From Paraphaeosphaeria minitans (lineage: Eukaryota > Ascomycota > Dothideomycetes > Pleosporales > Didymosphaeriaceae), in the NCBI GenBank assembly GCA_015832175.1, contig WJXW01000007.1, forward strand, positions 1,984,001-2,048,000: a stretch of 64,000 nucleotides of DNA. The letters are read 5' to 3'. A program made the position numbers and the translations under genes. A model generated the notes under the pieces. It had not been told where the DNA came from, searched no databases, and saw only the letters and a program-made list of their open reading frames with translations. Of the stretch, positions 24,535 through 36,794 are shown piece after piece. Each line of letters starts with the position of its first letter. Within the stretch, counting starts at the first letter, position 1.

Positions 24535-25695
24535 ATGGACATAACACCCATACTTAACCAGGCGCTCGCGGCGCACAACGCGCAGCCCGTCCAGGCGCAT
24601 GTCTTCCGCAAGGACAACCTCGACGAGTTCCTCAAGGAGGCGTATCGAATTGTATGCCACGTTGCCCTCTTGCGCTCCCCGCAGTGTAGCTAACTGGCCC
24701 AGCGAGCGCACATTGCACAGCTGCACACCCACCTGAGATCGATCCGGCAGAGCTACCTCTCTACTGCGCATCCGCCTCGTCGGAAACAGATTGCGCGCGC
24801 GAACGGAGCCTCCACAGACAAGGACGCAAGGTACCTCACAGACGCTGAACGGAATGAACTCGATGCCTCCGCGAAGGACTTGCTGCGCCAGCTGAGCCAC
24901 GCCATAACGAACCTGTCACATACCGAGCAGTTGAGACGGGAGGCAGAGAGCCAGATCGCCTACAAGAAGCGTGCAAAGCGGGGGTTGGGCGCTTTGGGAA
25001 GATGGGCGGCAGGCGGAGCAATCACGGCAAAAAGCCCCGAGGAAGAAATCGAGGAAGCCATGTCAAAGACAGTCAAGGCGCATCGCGAGAGCATCATATG
25101 GTACCTGCAGCGCGCGCTTGAGGAGTGTGGCCGCTTCCAGAGCTCCATGATGGAAATACGGATCACGCGCGAGATTGAGAAGAGCAAGAGCGTGTTGCAC
25201 AAAGCCAGAGGAACCATGCCCTCCATGGATGAATATCCTGGCAGCAATGGAAACAACGCATCAACCGACCACGGCGGAAAGTCTACGCAGCTCCCCGAAG
25301 AGAGCTCGACCTCGGTGGAACAGCAACTCGATCCAGAGCAGCTTCAGCTCTTCGCGCAGGAGAACCAGGACATGCTCAAGTACTACGAAGACACGCTTGA
25401 TCAAGTTCGGTAGGTTCACACACACATCTGTCTTTCATAAACTAACAATACTAGTACTGCCGAGAAGTCGCTCCTCGAGATCTCCGAAATGCAAACGACG
25501 CTCGCCGCCAACCTCAACATCCAGGCAGAGCACATCGACCAGCTCGTGGCTGACTCGCAGCTCACCACCGAGAATGTGGGCAGTGGAAACAAGCAGCTGA
25601 AGAAGGCGACGGAGAGGCGGAGCACCGCGCAGATGGTGTTTTGGTCGACGTCCGCATTTTGCACGACGCTGATACTGTGGGATCTGTTCATATAA
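24535..25695 (+). CDS. UFE1: ER t-SNARE, syntaxin-18 / Ufe1 homologue
   Basis: Three exons: 24535-24651, 24703-25409 and 25455-25695. The introns are 51 nt (branch GCTAAC) and 45 nt, both GT-AG, and the product is 354 aa. The N-terminus (MDITPILNQALAAHN, then VFRKDNLDEFLKEAYRI) has the start typical of syntaxin-18 proteins. The middle is helical and charged. Exon 3 carries the Qa-SNARE motif; the zero-layer glutamine is probably the Q of NIQAEHID. It ends in a C-terminal tail anchor (MVFWSTSAFCTTLILWDLFI) with no lumenal extension. By family, Ufe1/syntaxin-18 acts at the ER in Golgi-to-ER retrograde vesicle fusion with Sec20 and Use1. The two split codons and the conserved C-terminal anchor make the model convincing. 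Confidence 0.88.
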
Positions 25696-27736
<2,041 letters not shown>

Positions 27737-28677
27737 ATGCGGTTGCTGCAGGTACCGCCGCTCGCTCGCTGCGCCGGGGATAACCGCGTGGGCCCGCCGG
27801 CGAGGTGGGGCTGGCAGCAAGCGGACTTGCGACACCGAGCCTGTGAAGCTTCGGGTTTGTAAACAAGCTTGCACGACATGATATCACGACCATTATATCG
27901 CGGATGTACAACTGTTGCGCTCCGGATGGGCCGGACGTGTGGGTGGGTTGGGTCCGGGGAAAAAGGCAATGAATAGTAGAATTAGGCTAGGCATGCTTGA
28001 GTACCGTAGTGTGCAAATGAAGGATTTGAATCTCCGCTACACACATGTTTACCCGTTGTCCGGCGACCCACCTTGCGCTTTGGTGTATGGAACGAGTGGA
28101 TGTAGGCTTGTCTTGATGTGTAAGTTGGTGTAGGATCGGGGCATGGTACGGTGAGGTAAGATGTCGAAGTGTCGGTGCTGTCAACTATCTCTCCGTGCAG
28201 TACCGTAGTCCACTTACCCCGTTGAAGCTGCCATGGTGGAGTACAGTCTACACATGCAGTGAGCATGCCACAACTCGACGTGCGGTCAGGCAAGCTTCTT
28301 GGATCTACTCGTCCGAGGGTTTCGATGCTGAGGAGCCGGAGTTGACATGCACGTTCCAAGATTGTAGTTCAAGTGTCGTTGGTAGATGTGGTATATACTC
28401 GAAGAAGCGAAGAGGATTGTATAGAACGGATTAGGTCGCGAACAAAAGAAACAGAACCTAACTGGAAGTGTAGAGAGCGCGTAGGGACAGACGCTTGCTT
28501 CGCAGTGAAGCGGGTATATCTAGGAAAACAGACAAACCATGGGAGACGACCGAGTGCAGCGCTGAACGCTCAGCCAAAGAAAAGAAAGGCAGACCAAAAA
28601 AAAAAAAAAAAAACCTCCCCCACATGTAGCCGCAACGTCAACGCACCCCAACTGCGGAAAAGGACTGCAGATCAAGT
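27737..28677. other. Intergenic region between two convergent genes
   Basis: This holds the 3' flanks of aspartate aminotransferase (+) and the Gag-derived gene (minus). It contains an 18-base A run at 28596-28613. No gene was seen. Confidence 0.5.
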
Positions 28678-30501
28678 CTAAATGATTTCTTTGATCCCAT
28701 GTCGAGCGCTCAGGCGCGCTTTGATACTCCAATTCCGCTTCCGCGCCTTGCTCTCCTCGTCACTTATACCAGGGACGTACAGCCCCCCTCCCACGCCCTT
28801 CCCCTCATATCTCATCCGCGCAAGCTCGATCCTGCTCATCGCCTTCTTTGGAGGCGCAGATCCCTCGCTGATCGTCGAGTCCGCAAACTCGGGCGTCGCG
28901 CTCCGCAGGGGGTGGGTGGTGCCCTGCAGCGGCAAGCTCAGCACGCTATTCGTGGACGATTCGATGCGCAGAAGCGGGCGGGTCTGAGCCCAATTTTCGA
29001 AATGATCCTCCTGCGTCTGGGTCTGGGTCTGCGTCGGCGGGACGACGGCCGAGCGCGGACTCGTCGGCCGCGTCTCCGGGCTCACAGGCGGCAGGAGTGT
29101 GATGGTGGGGGGAGGCGAGGGCGTGAGTGCGCGCATTACGGCGGCGATGTGCGCCGAGGGGACGTCGGCTTGGAGTTCAGGCGCGGTGTAGCTTGGCTGG
29201 AACGGTGGCGAGGAGGGAGACGGCTGCCGTGCTTGGGGGTACAGGTCGAGCTGCTCTGGTGTGACTGTCGGCTCGAAAGTTGAGGCGCGGGGGAGTGGGG
29301 AGCGCAGTGCCGGGTGGGTTTGCTCGAGGCCTGGTAGGCTGGTTGTTGGGGAGGATAGTCTGGAGGGTGGTTTCGAGCTTTGCTTCGAGCGGGGTTTGGA
29401 GGGCGTGGTGATTGTTGGTGAGGCGGAGCGGGAGCGCGCGTTGGTAGCTGGGATAGGCGGGAGCGGGCGGTTCATCGGGGGAAGAGACTGCAGGGAGAGC
29501 TTTGAGATGCTGGAGATGCGCTTGGGGATGTGGGTTAGGGCTGGGATGCCGGTGGGGACTTCGGGGAAGGCTTGGAGCTGCAGCTCGGTGAGGTCTTCGT
29601 AGGAGGCGTGAATGGTGATTTCCTGCGAGCGCTGGGTGGCGTTTGAGGAATCTCGGGAGTGGGAGGGTTTAGAAGAAGATATTGTGGAGACGGAACGCTC
29701 GGAGGGTGTGTCTTCGCTGTCGGAGTGGGGAGGTGTATCCATGGGAGGTGTATCCATGGGAGGCTCTTCTGGTATTGAGACCGGCACGAATGCGTATGTC
29801 GATGTGGCTTTGGTCGACATTGTTAAAGGTCGGATGATGGACCATGGCGGGGACTGCTGCATGAGCTGTGCTAGCTGAGGCTCATTGTCCCGGCTGTCCC
29901 ATACTTTGATTTGCTTTGCGACCCACGGATTCTGGGTGCATCGCAGCTTTGAGAAGTAGGCACTGCAGGCCTGCATATTACTCAGGGGGTGGCCGTGGTC
30001 CAGCAAGTCTTCTAGAGTTGCCTGGAACTCCGCGTTGAACTCTTCAATATTGGTGTACTGGTCGATGTGGAGGTTGAGAAAATGGCAAAAGACATGATGG
30101 TAGTCCTCAAACTTGAAACCACCGTAGTGCTCGTCCAGCGCCTCGAGCATTTCTTTTGCGTTCATTGACATCGGCGGTAGCGGCGGTCCAACTTCGAAAA
30201 CCTCGAGCTTAATGTCGTCTGACACCGAGAGGAAGATGTCCAGCTTCACTTCCCTATCCTTCTTTACCCAAGCTTTGCGGTCCTCCAAGAGTGTCGTCTG
30301 CATGTCGAGCTGCGAGACTGGTGAAAAGAAGTTCGGCCCAGCTCCTGGCATGGGCATCGGTACGCTTCCGTCGCAGTGCCCCCATGTCCCCTTTGCTGTG
30401 AAAGCGCTCTCTATTTCCCGCTTCCATCTCGCATATTCTGGTCCGGTAGCCTCTGCTCGCAGAAGCATCACACCGGGCAGGCGTGGAGATAGTGATGCCA
30501 T
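28678..30501 (-). CDS. Ty1/copia-type Gag-derived protein with long disordered tail
   Basis: One exon from the ATG at 30501 (MASLSPRLPG) gives 607 aa; the frame stays open to 30588 but without an ATG. Residues about 10-200 resemble the UBN2/copia-type Gag capsid region. The match covers YARWKREIESAFTAKGTWGHCDG at the front, an AWVKKDREVKLDIFLSVSDDI helix, KEMLEALDEHYGG, and the FNAEFQATLEDLLDHGHPLS / YFSKLRCTQNPW segment. The remaining 400 residues are Ser/Pro-rich and disordered, with a basic C-terminus. No zinc knuckle, protease, integrase or reverse transcriptase lies in or beside it. There are also no long terminal repeats and no stop codons in the Gag part. I infer a captured (domesticated) Gag gene under purifying constraint; the cellular role is unknown. 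A 15-bp tandem duplication (about 29729-29762) encodes a repeated MDTPP. Confidence 0.68.
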   Translation of the reverse strand: MASLSPRLPGVMLLRAEATGPEYARWKREIESAFTAKGTWGHCDGSVPMPMPGAGPNFFSPVSQLDMQTTLLEDRKAWVKKDREVKLDIFLSVSDDIKLEVFEVGPPLPPMSMNAKEMLEALDEHYGGFKFEDYHHVFCHFLNLHIDQYTNIEEFNAEFQATLEDLLDHGHPLSNMQACSAYFSKLRCTQNPWVAKQIKVWDSRDNEPQLAQLMQQSPPWSIIRPLTMSTKATSTYAFVPVSIPEEPPMDTPPMDTPPHSDSEDTPSERSVSTISSSKPSHSRDSSNATQRSQEITIHASYEDLTELQLQAFPEVPTGIPALTHIPKRISSISKLSLQSLPPMNRPLPPIPATNARSRSASPTITTPSKPRSKQSSKPPSRLSSPTTSLPGLEQTHPALRSPLPRASTFEPTVTPEQLDLYPQARQPSPSSPPFQPSYTAPELQADVPSAHIAAVMRALTPSPPPTITLLPPVSPETRPTSPRSAVVPPTQTQTQTQEDHFENWAQTRPLLRIESSTNSVLSLPLQGTTHPLRSATPEFADSTISEGSAPPKKAMSRIELARMRYEGKGVGGGLYVPGISDEESKARKRNWSIKARLSARHGIKEII

Positions 30502-31532
30502 AGTTGCCGAAAGTTGACTGTTCGAAGATGGTAGCCACAACCCATAGGTATACCTTGGAGCGTTGTTAGACAGAAAAGGCTCCCACACAGCGTAAAGGAT
30601 GCGCCTAAGTATCTACCGCAGTCGCAAGCCGGACATTTGACGTAGACTAAGCGGCGCGGCCGCCCCATGGCACCTCTCGATTATAATAAGTATCCGCAGC
30701 GTCCAGAATGACATACGCCGGGGCGTCGGGCTTCCAGCTTGGGAACCCCAGTGGCAGAAGGCCGCAGGTGGCAGCCTCCCGCCTGCAAGCCCGCCGACTC
30801 GACCAGGAGCAGGCATGCTCACAGCTTACACTGAGTCCGTTTGCACCATACATTCGAGCTTAGTCCCGCATGTCTAGCTGCAGTCAGCGCACTATGTTTG
30901 TCTACCTTGAGGTCGGGGAGCTAAGTTCTGGGTACAGGGTCTACTGCGCCAGTCGGGGTCGTGTTACGGACTACCGGTGTGCAGCGATTGGGTGCGCACA
31001 TCGGGAATACGGCGATGGTGCTCAGCTCGAAGTCCGAAGACAGATTGCTGGGCTTCCAGAAGTCGTGTCGGAGGCCACGTGCATCTGGAGGGTGTGTACG
31101 GGTAGGGCAGTCGTGATGTTGATCGTCCCAACAGGACTGTACCGGCTGGACGCAGGATGGTGCGAACCAGCGCAAATGGGGCGGAGCGACACTCTGGATT
31201 GCAAACTTGCTTGCGACTGCTACCTACACAAAACAGATGCATGCGTGCTCACAAAGGCAGTAAGCAGAGGACGCATGATGTGGCATCATGGCAACGGCAG
31301 TTGTGTACACTGTAGCCTGAAGATGGAGGATTCGCAATCGTCTTACACATTGCCTTGTAGAGAAATTCCCGCAGCGGTGTGGTGTGGGACGTAAAGCGTG
31401 CTATGTTTAGCTCTTCTAGCGTCTGGCGGCCAATACTTGGGGACTGTATTGACAAGAACAGGCAGGACCGGACAGAGATTAACATCTGGTATATGGTATT
31501 GATAGAGGTGCACGTCTTCATCAATAACCAAC
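30502..31532. other. Intergenic region, 1.0 kb
   Basis: This is the promoter of the Gag-derived gene and the 5' flank of tRNA-Ser. Frames on both strands overlap without domains. Confidence 0.5.
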
Positions 31533-31613
31533 GGCGTGGTGGCGGAGTGGTTATCGCGCAAGACTAGAAATCTTGTTCCTTCGGGAGCGTAGGTTCGAAT
31601 CCTGCCCACGTCG
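31533..31613 (+). tRNA. tRNA-Ser (anticodon AGA)
   Basis: An 81-nt class II tRNA. The acceptor stem pairs GGCGTGG with CCACGTC. The anticodon stem CAAGA/TCTTG encloses CTAGAAA, with AGA at 31566-31568. A short extra arm (around TTCCTTCGGGAG) is typical of serine tRNAs. The T-arm is GTAGG-TTCGAAT-CCTGC. There is no intron. Confidence 0.93.
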
Positions 31614-31616
31614 AGC

Positions 31617-31621
31617 TTTTT
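31617..31621 (+). terminator. Pol III T5 terminator of tRNA-Ser
   Basis: Five consecutive T residues lie four bases after the tRNA 3' end. Confidence 0.7.
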
Positions 31622-31866
31622 GATTTTGCCGCATCAGTCCAGTGGAATAGCAGCCGCTATATAATTCTTTTTTTTTGTTAGCCTAGGGATCATGTTAGTG
31701 AGGCAGATATCAATGGTGTGTTTACAAGAATGGCGACGACAAAATGCTCGGAGATACGACGCGAGACTGGCGTGGCACGTTCGCGTGGCCGACGCCAAGA
31801 CGTGCCCGCTTGTCAAGCTTCCCTTACCTTGCGTCAGGGTTTGATGTTGAAGCTCCTCACATCGCT

Positions 31867-32523
31867 ATGCCTCCACGCCCGTTCCCGTTATCCTTTCGCA
31901 TAGGGAACGACATCTGCAGCATCAATCGTATCCACGACATCCTTAAGCCCAAGACCGGAGACTCCTCTTCTTCACTCAAAGGCCCTCCATTTAAGCGTTT
32001 TATCTCCAAGCTTTTGACATGGCCTGAGCGAAACTATTTCTACACGCGATTCCCCTACTATAAAGATGTCGGAGAGGATACGCAGATCCTCAGAAATGTA
32101 TCATACTACCTAGCTGGCAGGTACTGCACAAGAAACATTTTCTCTGCCATTCATGCACTTACAATATGCAGATGGGCTGCGAAGGAAGCTGTTCGCAAGG
32201 CCTGCGAACACCTAGGCGACTCCAATGGTTTCCATTCAATCATGATCCTACCTGTGTCCGTATCATCGAGGCAATCCTTGGGAGCGACGTCCCGTCCACA
32301 AGCCCTAGTATTGCGCGACCGCCTTCTTGAGCTATCGCCACAGCAGGAGGATAAGGCGATGAGTGGTGGAATGGAATTTGACATTGATTCTCTCGACGGT
32401 CAACTATGCGAAGTGAGCATAAGTCATGATACCACATACGCTACCGCAGTTGCGCTCGTCCCGGTGGTGGGAGAGTGGCAGTCACAGGCTGCAAAGCTGC
32501 GAGGTCAGGATCCTAAAAGCTAG
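31867..32523 (+). CDS. PPT2: 4'-phosphopantetheinyl transferase, AcpS/PPT2 type
   Basis: Two exons: 31867-32120 and 32172-32523, spliced across a 51-nt GT-AG intron. The intron length is a multiple of three, so the unspliced frame is also open. The product is 201 aa from the ATG at 31867 (MPPRPFPLSFRIG). Three family motifs are present: IGNDICSINRI (Mg/CoA-binding Asp), RWAAKEAVRKA (WxxKEA, restored only by splicing AG|A) and SISHDTTYATAVAL near the C-terminus. The enzyme transfers phosphopantetheine from CoA to the serine of an acyl carrier protein. In fungi this compact form serves mitochondrial ACP (yeast Ppt2) and is distinct from the larger Sfp/NpgA type for polyketide and non-ribosomal synthases. 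An upstream in-frame ATG at 31744 could add a basic 41-residue leader that might act as a mitochondrial presequence. Confidence 0.85.
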   Translation: MPPRPFPLSFRIGNDICSINRIHDILKPKTGDSSSSLKGPPFKRFISKLLTWPERNYFYTRFPYYKDVGEDTQILRNVSYYLAGRYCTRNIFSAIHALTICRWAAKEAVRKACEHLGDSNGFHSIMILPVSVSSRQSLGATSRPQALVLRDRLLELSPQQEDKAMSGGMEFDIDSLDGQLCEVSISHDTTYATAVALVPVVGEWQSQAAKLRGQDPKS

Positions 32524-33565
32524 ACTGTTGCAAAGAGCTTTTCTCTTCGTTCCCGCAATATCTCTACTGCACGAAACAGCTGAAGTATGCATACGCGAGC
32601 TGCAAGATGGAGTATCATCCGCTATCGTGGTCAGAACCGTACATCCCTTGACGCGTACTGCAGTATGTCAGGTCGTATACCTGCATCAACGACCAGGTTC
32701 ACGCAAATCTAGTCTGAAAGCGCGATCACGGCCATTGTCCACTCGAGTCCCGCGCTGAGCTATATCAACAGACTCTAAGCTCGACTACTCTGGATGACAG
32801 ACGAGCAATCTTCTTGAAGAAACCAAAGCACCCAACATATTCTACCTTGGATTCCGTAAGATTTGTACGCATAGAAATGTGATAAGGCGTAAAGTGTTGG
32901 CTGCAAGCTCACATGGCAGACCTCCGCAGAAAGCTGTAAGTTGATGGCAAGCAGACCATCACCATGATCGAGTTACGACTACTATTCCTCACAGTCGGTA
33001 CAAACTATGCAGTAGAATACCCCAGCATAGCTTGACTCAATCATCTTACATATCGTATAATGGAAAATCAAGGCGCATCTCACTGATCATAAGTCCACAA
33101 CTCGAGCTTCATGCGCACCGCCTCGCGCCACCACGCTCAAAACACGAGTAATGCGGTCCCAGCATATCAGGCATTACCCTATCCAACTGCACACCGGTGC
33201 CACGACAATCTCGTGTTGGTTGACCATGCCACCAAAATACGAAGTTACCTCGCCGCTTTGAGTAAAGCAGCAGCTTGGCTGCATACGAAGTCGCCTAAGT
33301 CGCTTCGTGATTCGCCAACGAAGAAGCTCATGAGTGAAAAGGATACTCTCAGAAACAAGAACAAGGTTTTTGGGTTTCGGCTTCGGCTGAGCCACTATGG
33401 TACCGTGTGTAGATCTCAATTAATAATAACAGTAGGTGCCTGTAGCTTCTGCATGATTCACAGCTGAACTCCGTTCAGCTCGCCTTCCTTCACTCAAGTG
33501 CCATCGGCAATTCTCTTTCAAAGCGGTCTTTCCCTGCAGCACAACGAACGCCACAAGGATCCAAC
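32524..33565. other. Intergenic region, 1.0 kb
   Basis: No supported gene. It is the 3' flank of the PPT2-like gene and the promoter of the next plus-strand gene. Confidence 0.5.
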
Positions 33566-34874
33566 ATGCTCGGGCGCGTCTTCGCGAGCTCTGTGCTGTT
33601 CGCGTGCTTCAGCCTGGCGGAACTGCTAACAGCCACACGGGAAGCCTCCAACCCGACAATAACAACAGCACCAAACATACCAATCGAGTTGCTGAGGAAG
33701 CAGGCAGTTGGCGATCGTTTCATTGGATGGATCTCCATAGATGGAGAATGGGCCAGCCGCTCTTGCGAAGTCGGCGGCACTTACTTCCAGAGCGACGAAA
33801 TCTGGAAGTGTTGCCCCACCACGCTCGATGGCTGTAACGCCCCGATTGGATGTGCGGCGGGAAGACTAATCTACTCGATCTACACATCTAGCTCACACAG
33901 TTATACTACGATTGCATGGTACGAGTTACTCATGCATTGATATACGGGAGATGGTAGACTGATTAATATATGTAGCACGGAAGCGTATGACGACCCTGAC
34001 GCTACATCATGGTCAGTATGCAACACGGGATTGATGTATGAGAATACTGCGGACTTCGACCCAGTAACCAACATCTTCTGCGGGGCGAGTGCTTCGAGGT
34101 TTACGTGAGTCGAGAGTTTCGATTACCACTGATGTCGCTAACTCAACGATCAGATACTATCGCGTAAGACCATCTGAGTCCACGTCTTCATCTTCAGGCA
34201 AGTCCTTGTTATATCACCCATCATATGAAACTCTCACTTACCACTTATCAGAATTCTCAACACCCGCATCCACATCTGCCGATCCGACAAACACATCCCT
34301 AAGCCAAGCCGATTCCGCAACCTCAACCCCCTCCTCGACTCCCCTCCCCCAGCCAACCGAAACCAAAAGCAAAGCCTGGATTGCCGGCGCCGTCGTAGGT
34401 CCCATCCTTGGCCTCGCCCTCGTCGGCTTCCTAGCTTGGTTCTTCCTCGTCAGGCGCAAGAAGAAAACCACTTCGCCGCCACCACCCATGCAACAGCAAC
34501 AACATAACGTGCCTCCGTCTCCCTATCCAGGAAGTCCCGCACAATCCCCAGCACCCTACTACGACGCGCAAAAACCCTCCGCGGTTGCAGTTCCCATGGG
34601 CGTGGCATCGCACCAGAGCTGGGCTGCGCCCCCGCCGCACTCACCGACGTCCCAAGGCGCGGTGTCGCCGCACGTGCCGCCGCAGGATCTTTATGAGCAG
34701 CAGTGGCAACAGGATCAGGGGCAACAAGTGTATCCCGGGCCGGGTCAGAATCCGCCGCCGCAGAACGTGCAGGCGTATGCTGTGGGTGGGGAGGGGAAGC
34801 CGGTGGGGGTTGGAGGGTATGGGGAGAGGCCGTTTTCTGCAGAGCTGGATGGAGGGCAGCAGGGTGTGAGATAG
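33566..34874 (+). CDS. Signal-peptide single-pass membrane protein with Pro/Gln-rich cytosolic tail
   Basis: Three exons: 33566-33918, 33976-34104 and 34154-34874. The introns are 57 and 49 nt, GT-AG, and both junctions restore codons; the product is 400 aa. Residues 1-23 are a signal peptide (MLGRVFASSVLFACFSLAELLTA). The ectodomain (about 25-175) has paired cysteines (RSCEVGG, WKCCPTTLDGCNAPIGCAAG, then SVCNTG and IFCGAS), followed by a Ser/Thr-rich stalk. One helix (about 258-282, AWIAGAVVGPILGLALVGFLAWFFL) is followed by RRKKK. The tail is rich in Pro, Gln and Tyr. The layout is that of many fungal wall-associated sensors and mid2-like proteins, but no named domain is clear. The function is unknown. 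Confidence 0.8.
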
Positions 34875-35109
34875 GAGGGGATTGGACGGGGTGGGGAGGT
34901 GGTAGGGATGCTGATAGTGTGGAAGGGTATATTCGGTGATCGTGGGGAACAGATTCTTCATCAGGGTTAGAAGCGCACGGTTGGCATATCTGTGATGCAC
35001 AAGGCTGATCAGCTGAATCAGAGAGAATGCATCTGAACTTATTTTGTCATTCAAGAATTGTCCCGCTCCTGCCATTTCCGAAAAATAGCACTCTCCACCA
35101 GGCACCCAC

Positions 35110-35631
35110 TCACGTGCCGCGTCTGTCTACACCACCATCCCTAGGCAACGTGTCCAGGCTGCGCGCTCTCCGATGAAAGTATCTATCCCACCCGCCTTCA
35201 TACGCTTGGGTTCTCAACTTCACCCCTTGTTCTCCACCAGAAGGATTTGAGTGGTTTCTAAAGGCATCTCTACATTTTGCCATATAGTGTATGACGACGA
35301 AGATGACGGCTAACATAGTGAGAGCGGCGAGAGAGATGCAGATCGACGTTGGCAAGTTGTTTCGGATGAGCATACTCTGTGAGTGGGCTGAGGGATGGAT
35401 GATTTGGGAGGAAGATGATATACGCTGAGATTGGAAGCGATGCGTTGATAGCAGTCAGAGAACCAGCTCGTCATTCCGCTTATTGCGTTGTACTGGAGTG
35501 AAAAAAACTGATGTCCATGTTTCTTGTTTCGCCAGGTTGAAATTGTTGTAAGGAAGACATTGTATGCAAAGGTTGAACGTGACACCACGTTTGCTACGCT
35601 ACAAAAAGTGTAACTTGCATCGTCTATGACA
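35110..35631 (-). pseudogene. 3' fragment of a membrane protein gene
   Basis: Two candidate exons, 35424-35631 and 35110-35376, joined across a 47-nt GT-AG intron, give about 158 codons. They begin after an acceptor TTCTTAG with a CTGAC branch site. The peptide starts VIDDASYTFCSVANVVSRS, has one clear membrane helix (LPTSICISLAALTMLAVIFVVIHYMA) and ends in a basic tail. No start codon or complete upstream exon could be found within the neighbouring decayed DNA. It may be the end of the same broken locus as the PI-PLC-like remnant just upstream, or of a second gene. I call it a fragment; a real gene with an unseen 5' exon is possible. Confidence 0.35.
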
Positions 35632-35846
35632 CTAAGAAAAGGTCAGTTGAATATGAATTGAATGTGAAGTTTGGGGCTGAGTGGAGGCGCCTGGAATACG
35701 ATGATTAGCAGGCATTCTTCGAAATAATTTAGAGAGAAGTAGATCACTCAGCTCTATTACTTCACCAGCAGGACATTTAATTCACTCAGTGCCAATACGA
35801 TGATGACTAGCCAGGATTATCTGGCCCAACGACCACCGTTTTCGTA

Positions 35847-36406
35847 CTAATTTGACCACTCACCATAACCTTGGAAACCATCTTCCCATAAATACCCTAC
35901 ACGCCTGCAAGCTGGGGTCTCAGTCTTGAGCTCGAGGTCTACCGTACAAGGATAGGAAGTTGGCGCTTGTTTATTAGCCGACCGCTCTCTCAGATGAGTG
36001 AGGCAGTCCACAAAGGTGTGGCACATGAACTTCATGTCGAATCCAGTGACGTGGAACACGTTGATGCCCGGCTCCAGCAGGACACTGCCGTCGTAGGGGG
36101 TCGTGGCATTAGTAAGATTGAAAAGCGTCCAGACGTGCGATGAATAGTATAGGCCGCCTTTCTCGTCAGAATGAAGATCCAGCTCGAGCGAGCGAACGAC
36201 TTGGTGCGATTCCGAAAGCTGGTCTAGCAAGGACGAATGCGAGTAGTAGCAATTTTCGGGACCGCGATGTGTTTCTCGCAGATTTCGCGCTCGGCGAGCG
36301 AGATCTCGCGATGGTAGGAGTTGTGCGTTCCGATGGCTTAGATGTGGTACATGCGGAGGCTGGAGTTGGTGTCGTATTGAGCTGTAACGAGCTGTAACGC
36401 CATCTG
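35847..36406 (-). pseudogene. Decayed Ca2+-dependent PI-PLC-like phosphodiesterase
   Basis: Translation shows a run typical of the PI-PLC-C1 family. AIGTHNSYHREISLAEREI carries the catalytic-type His. It is followed by YYSHSSLLDQL, then VRSLELDLHSDEKGG, then GINVFHVTGFD and TFVDCLTHLRERS. Two lesions break it. A TAA stop lies between MYHI and AIGTHNSYH (around 36340). A one-base loss then occurs in an A run (36251-36256), so the second half is in another frame. After VDLELK the expected remaining 200 or more residues are missing. Intact relatives hydrolyse phosphoinositides or act as secreted phosphodiesterases. The A-run shift alone could be a sequencing error, but stop, shift and truncation together argue for a pseudogene. 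Confidence 0.62.
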
Positions 36407-36479
36407 TATTTCGTCAGTTCTTGCTTTGGATGTAGGAAACGTGAGTCGTACGTGCAAGCAGCACAAGGCTCGTGGGTAC

Positions 36480-36643
36480 CTGAAATTGTTAGCATAGTTA
36501 AGCGTCTTCGAGTTCCTCCAGAGCCCTACCAGCTTGCTCAACATGTTGTTTTGTCCTCCAAAGCCGACGTACAATATAAGGATTGAAGCACTACGCATGA
36601 CAATGCCGACGCTCACGAGAACCAAGCGGGCTCGAATACTCAT
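36480..36643 (-). other. Possible orphan exon upstream of the PI-PLC remnant
   Basis: The ATG at 36643 starts MSIRARLVLVSVGIVMRS and reads about 54 codons with one or two hydrophobic stretches, ending at a CAG|GTACCC donor. Splicing to the CAG acceptor at 36404-36406 shifts into a frame that does not continue the PI-PLC homology. It may be the first exon of the decayed locus or chance. Confidence 0.25.
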
Positions 36644-36794
36644 CGCGGCATTGTTCACTGCTCAGTCTAGCTTACGCATTAAATGAAGCCATTCAAGCAT
36701 CCCGGCGTTGATCACAGCATATGCATGAGCGACGAATGCCTATTGGTTTGTCTTTTTGCTGTATACCGACCTTCCAAAAACCATCCCGCTGGTC

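Noticed and set aside
28596..28613. 18-base A run, considered as a retroposed poly(A) tail
   Set aside because: It lies 3' of the minus-strand Gag-derived gene and so reads as poly(T) on that strand. No target duplication or processed gene is adjacent.
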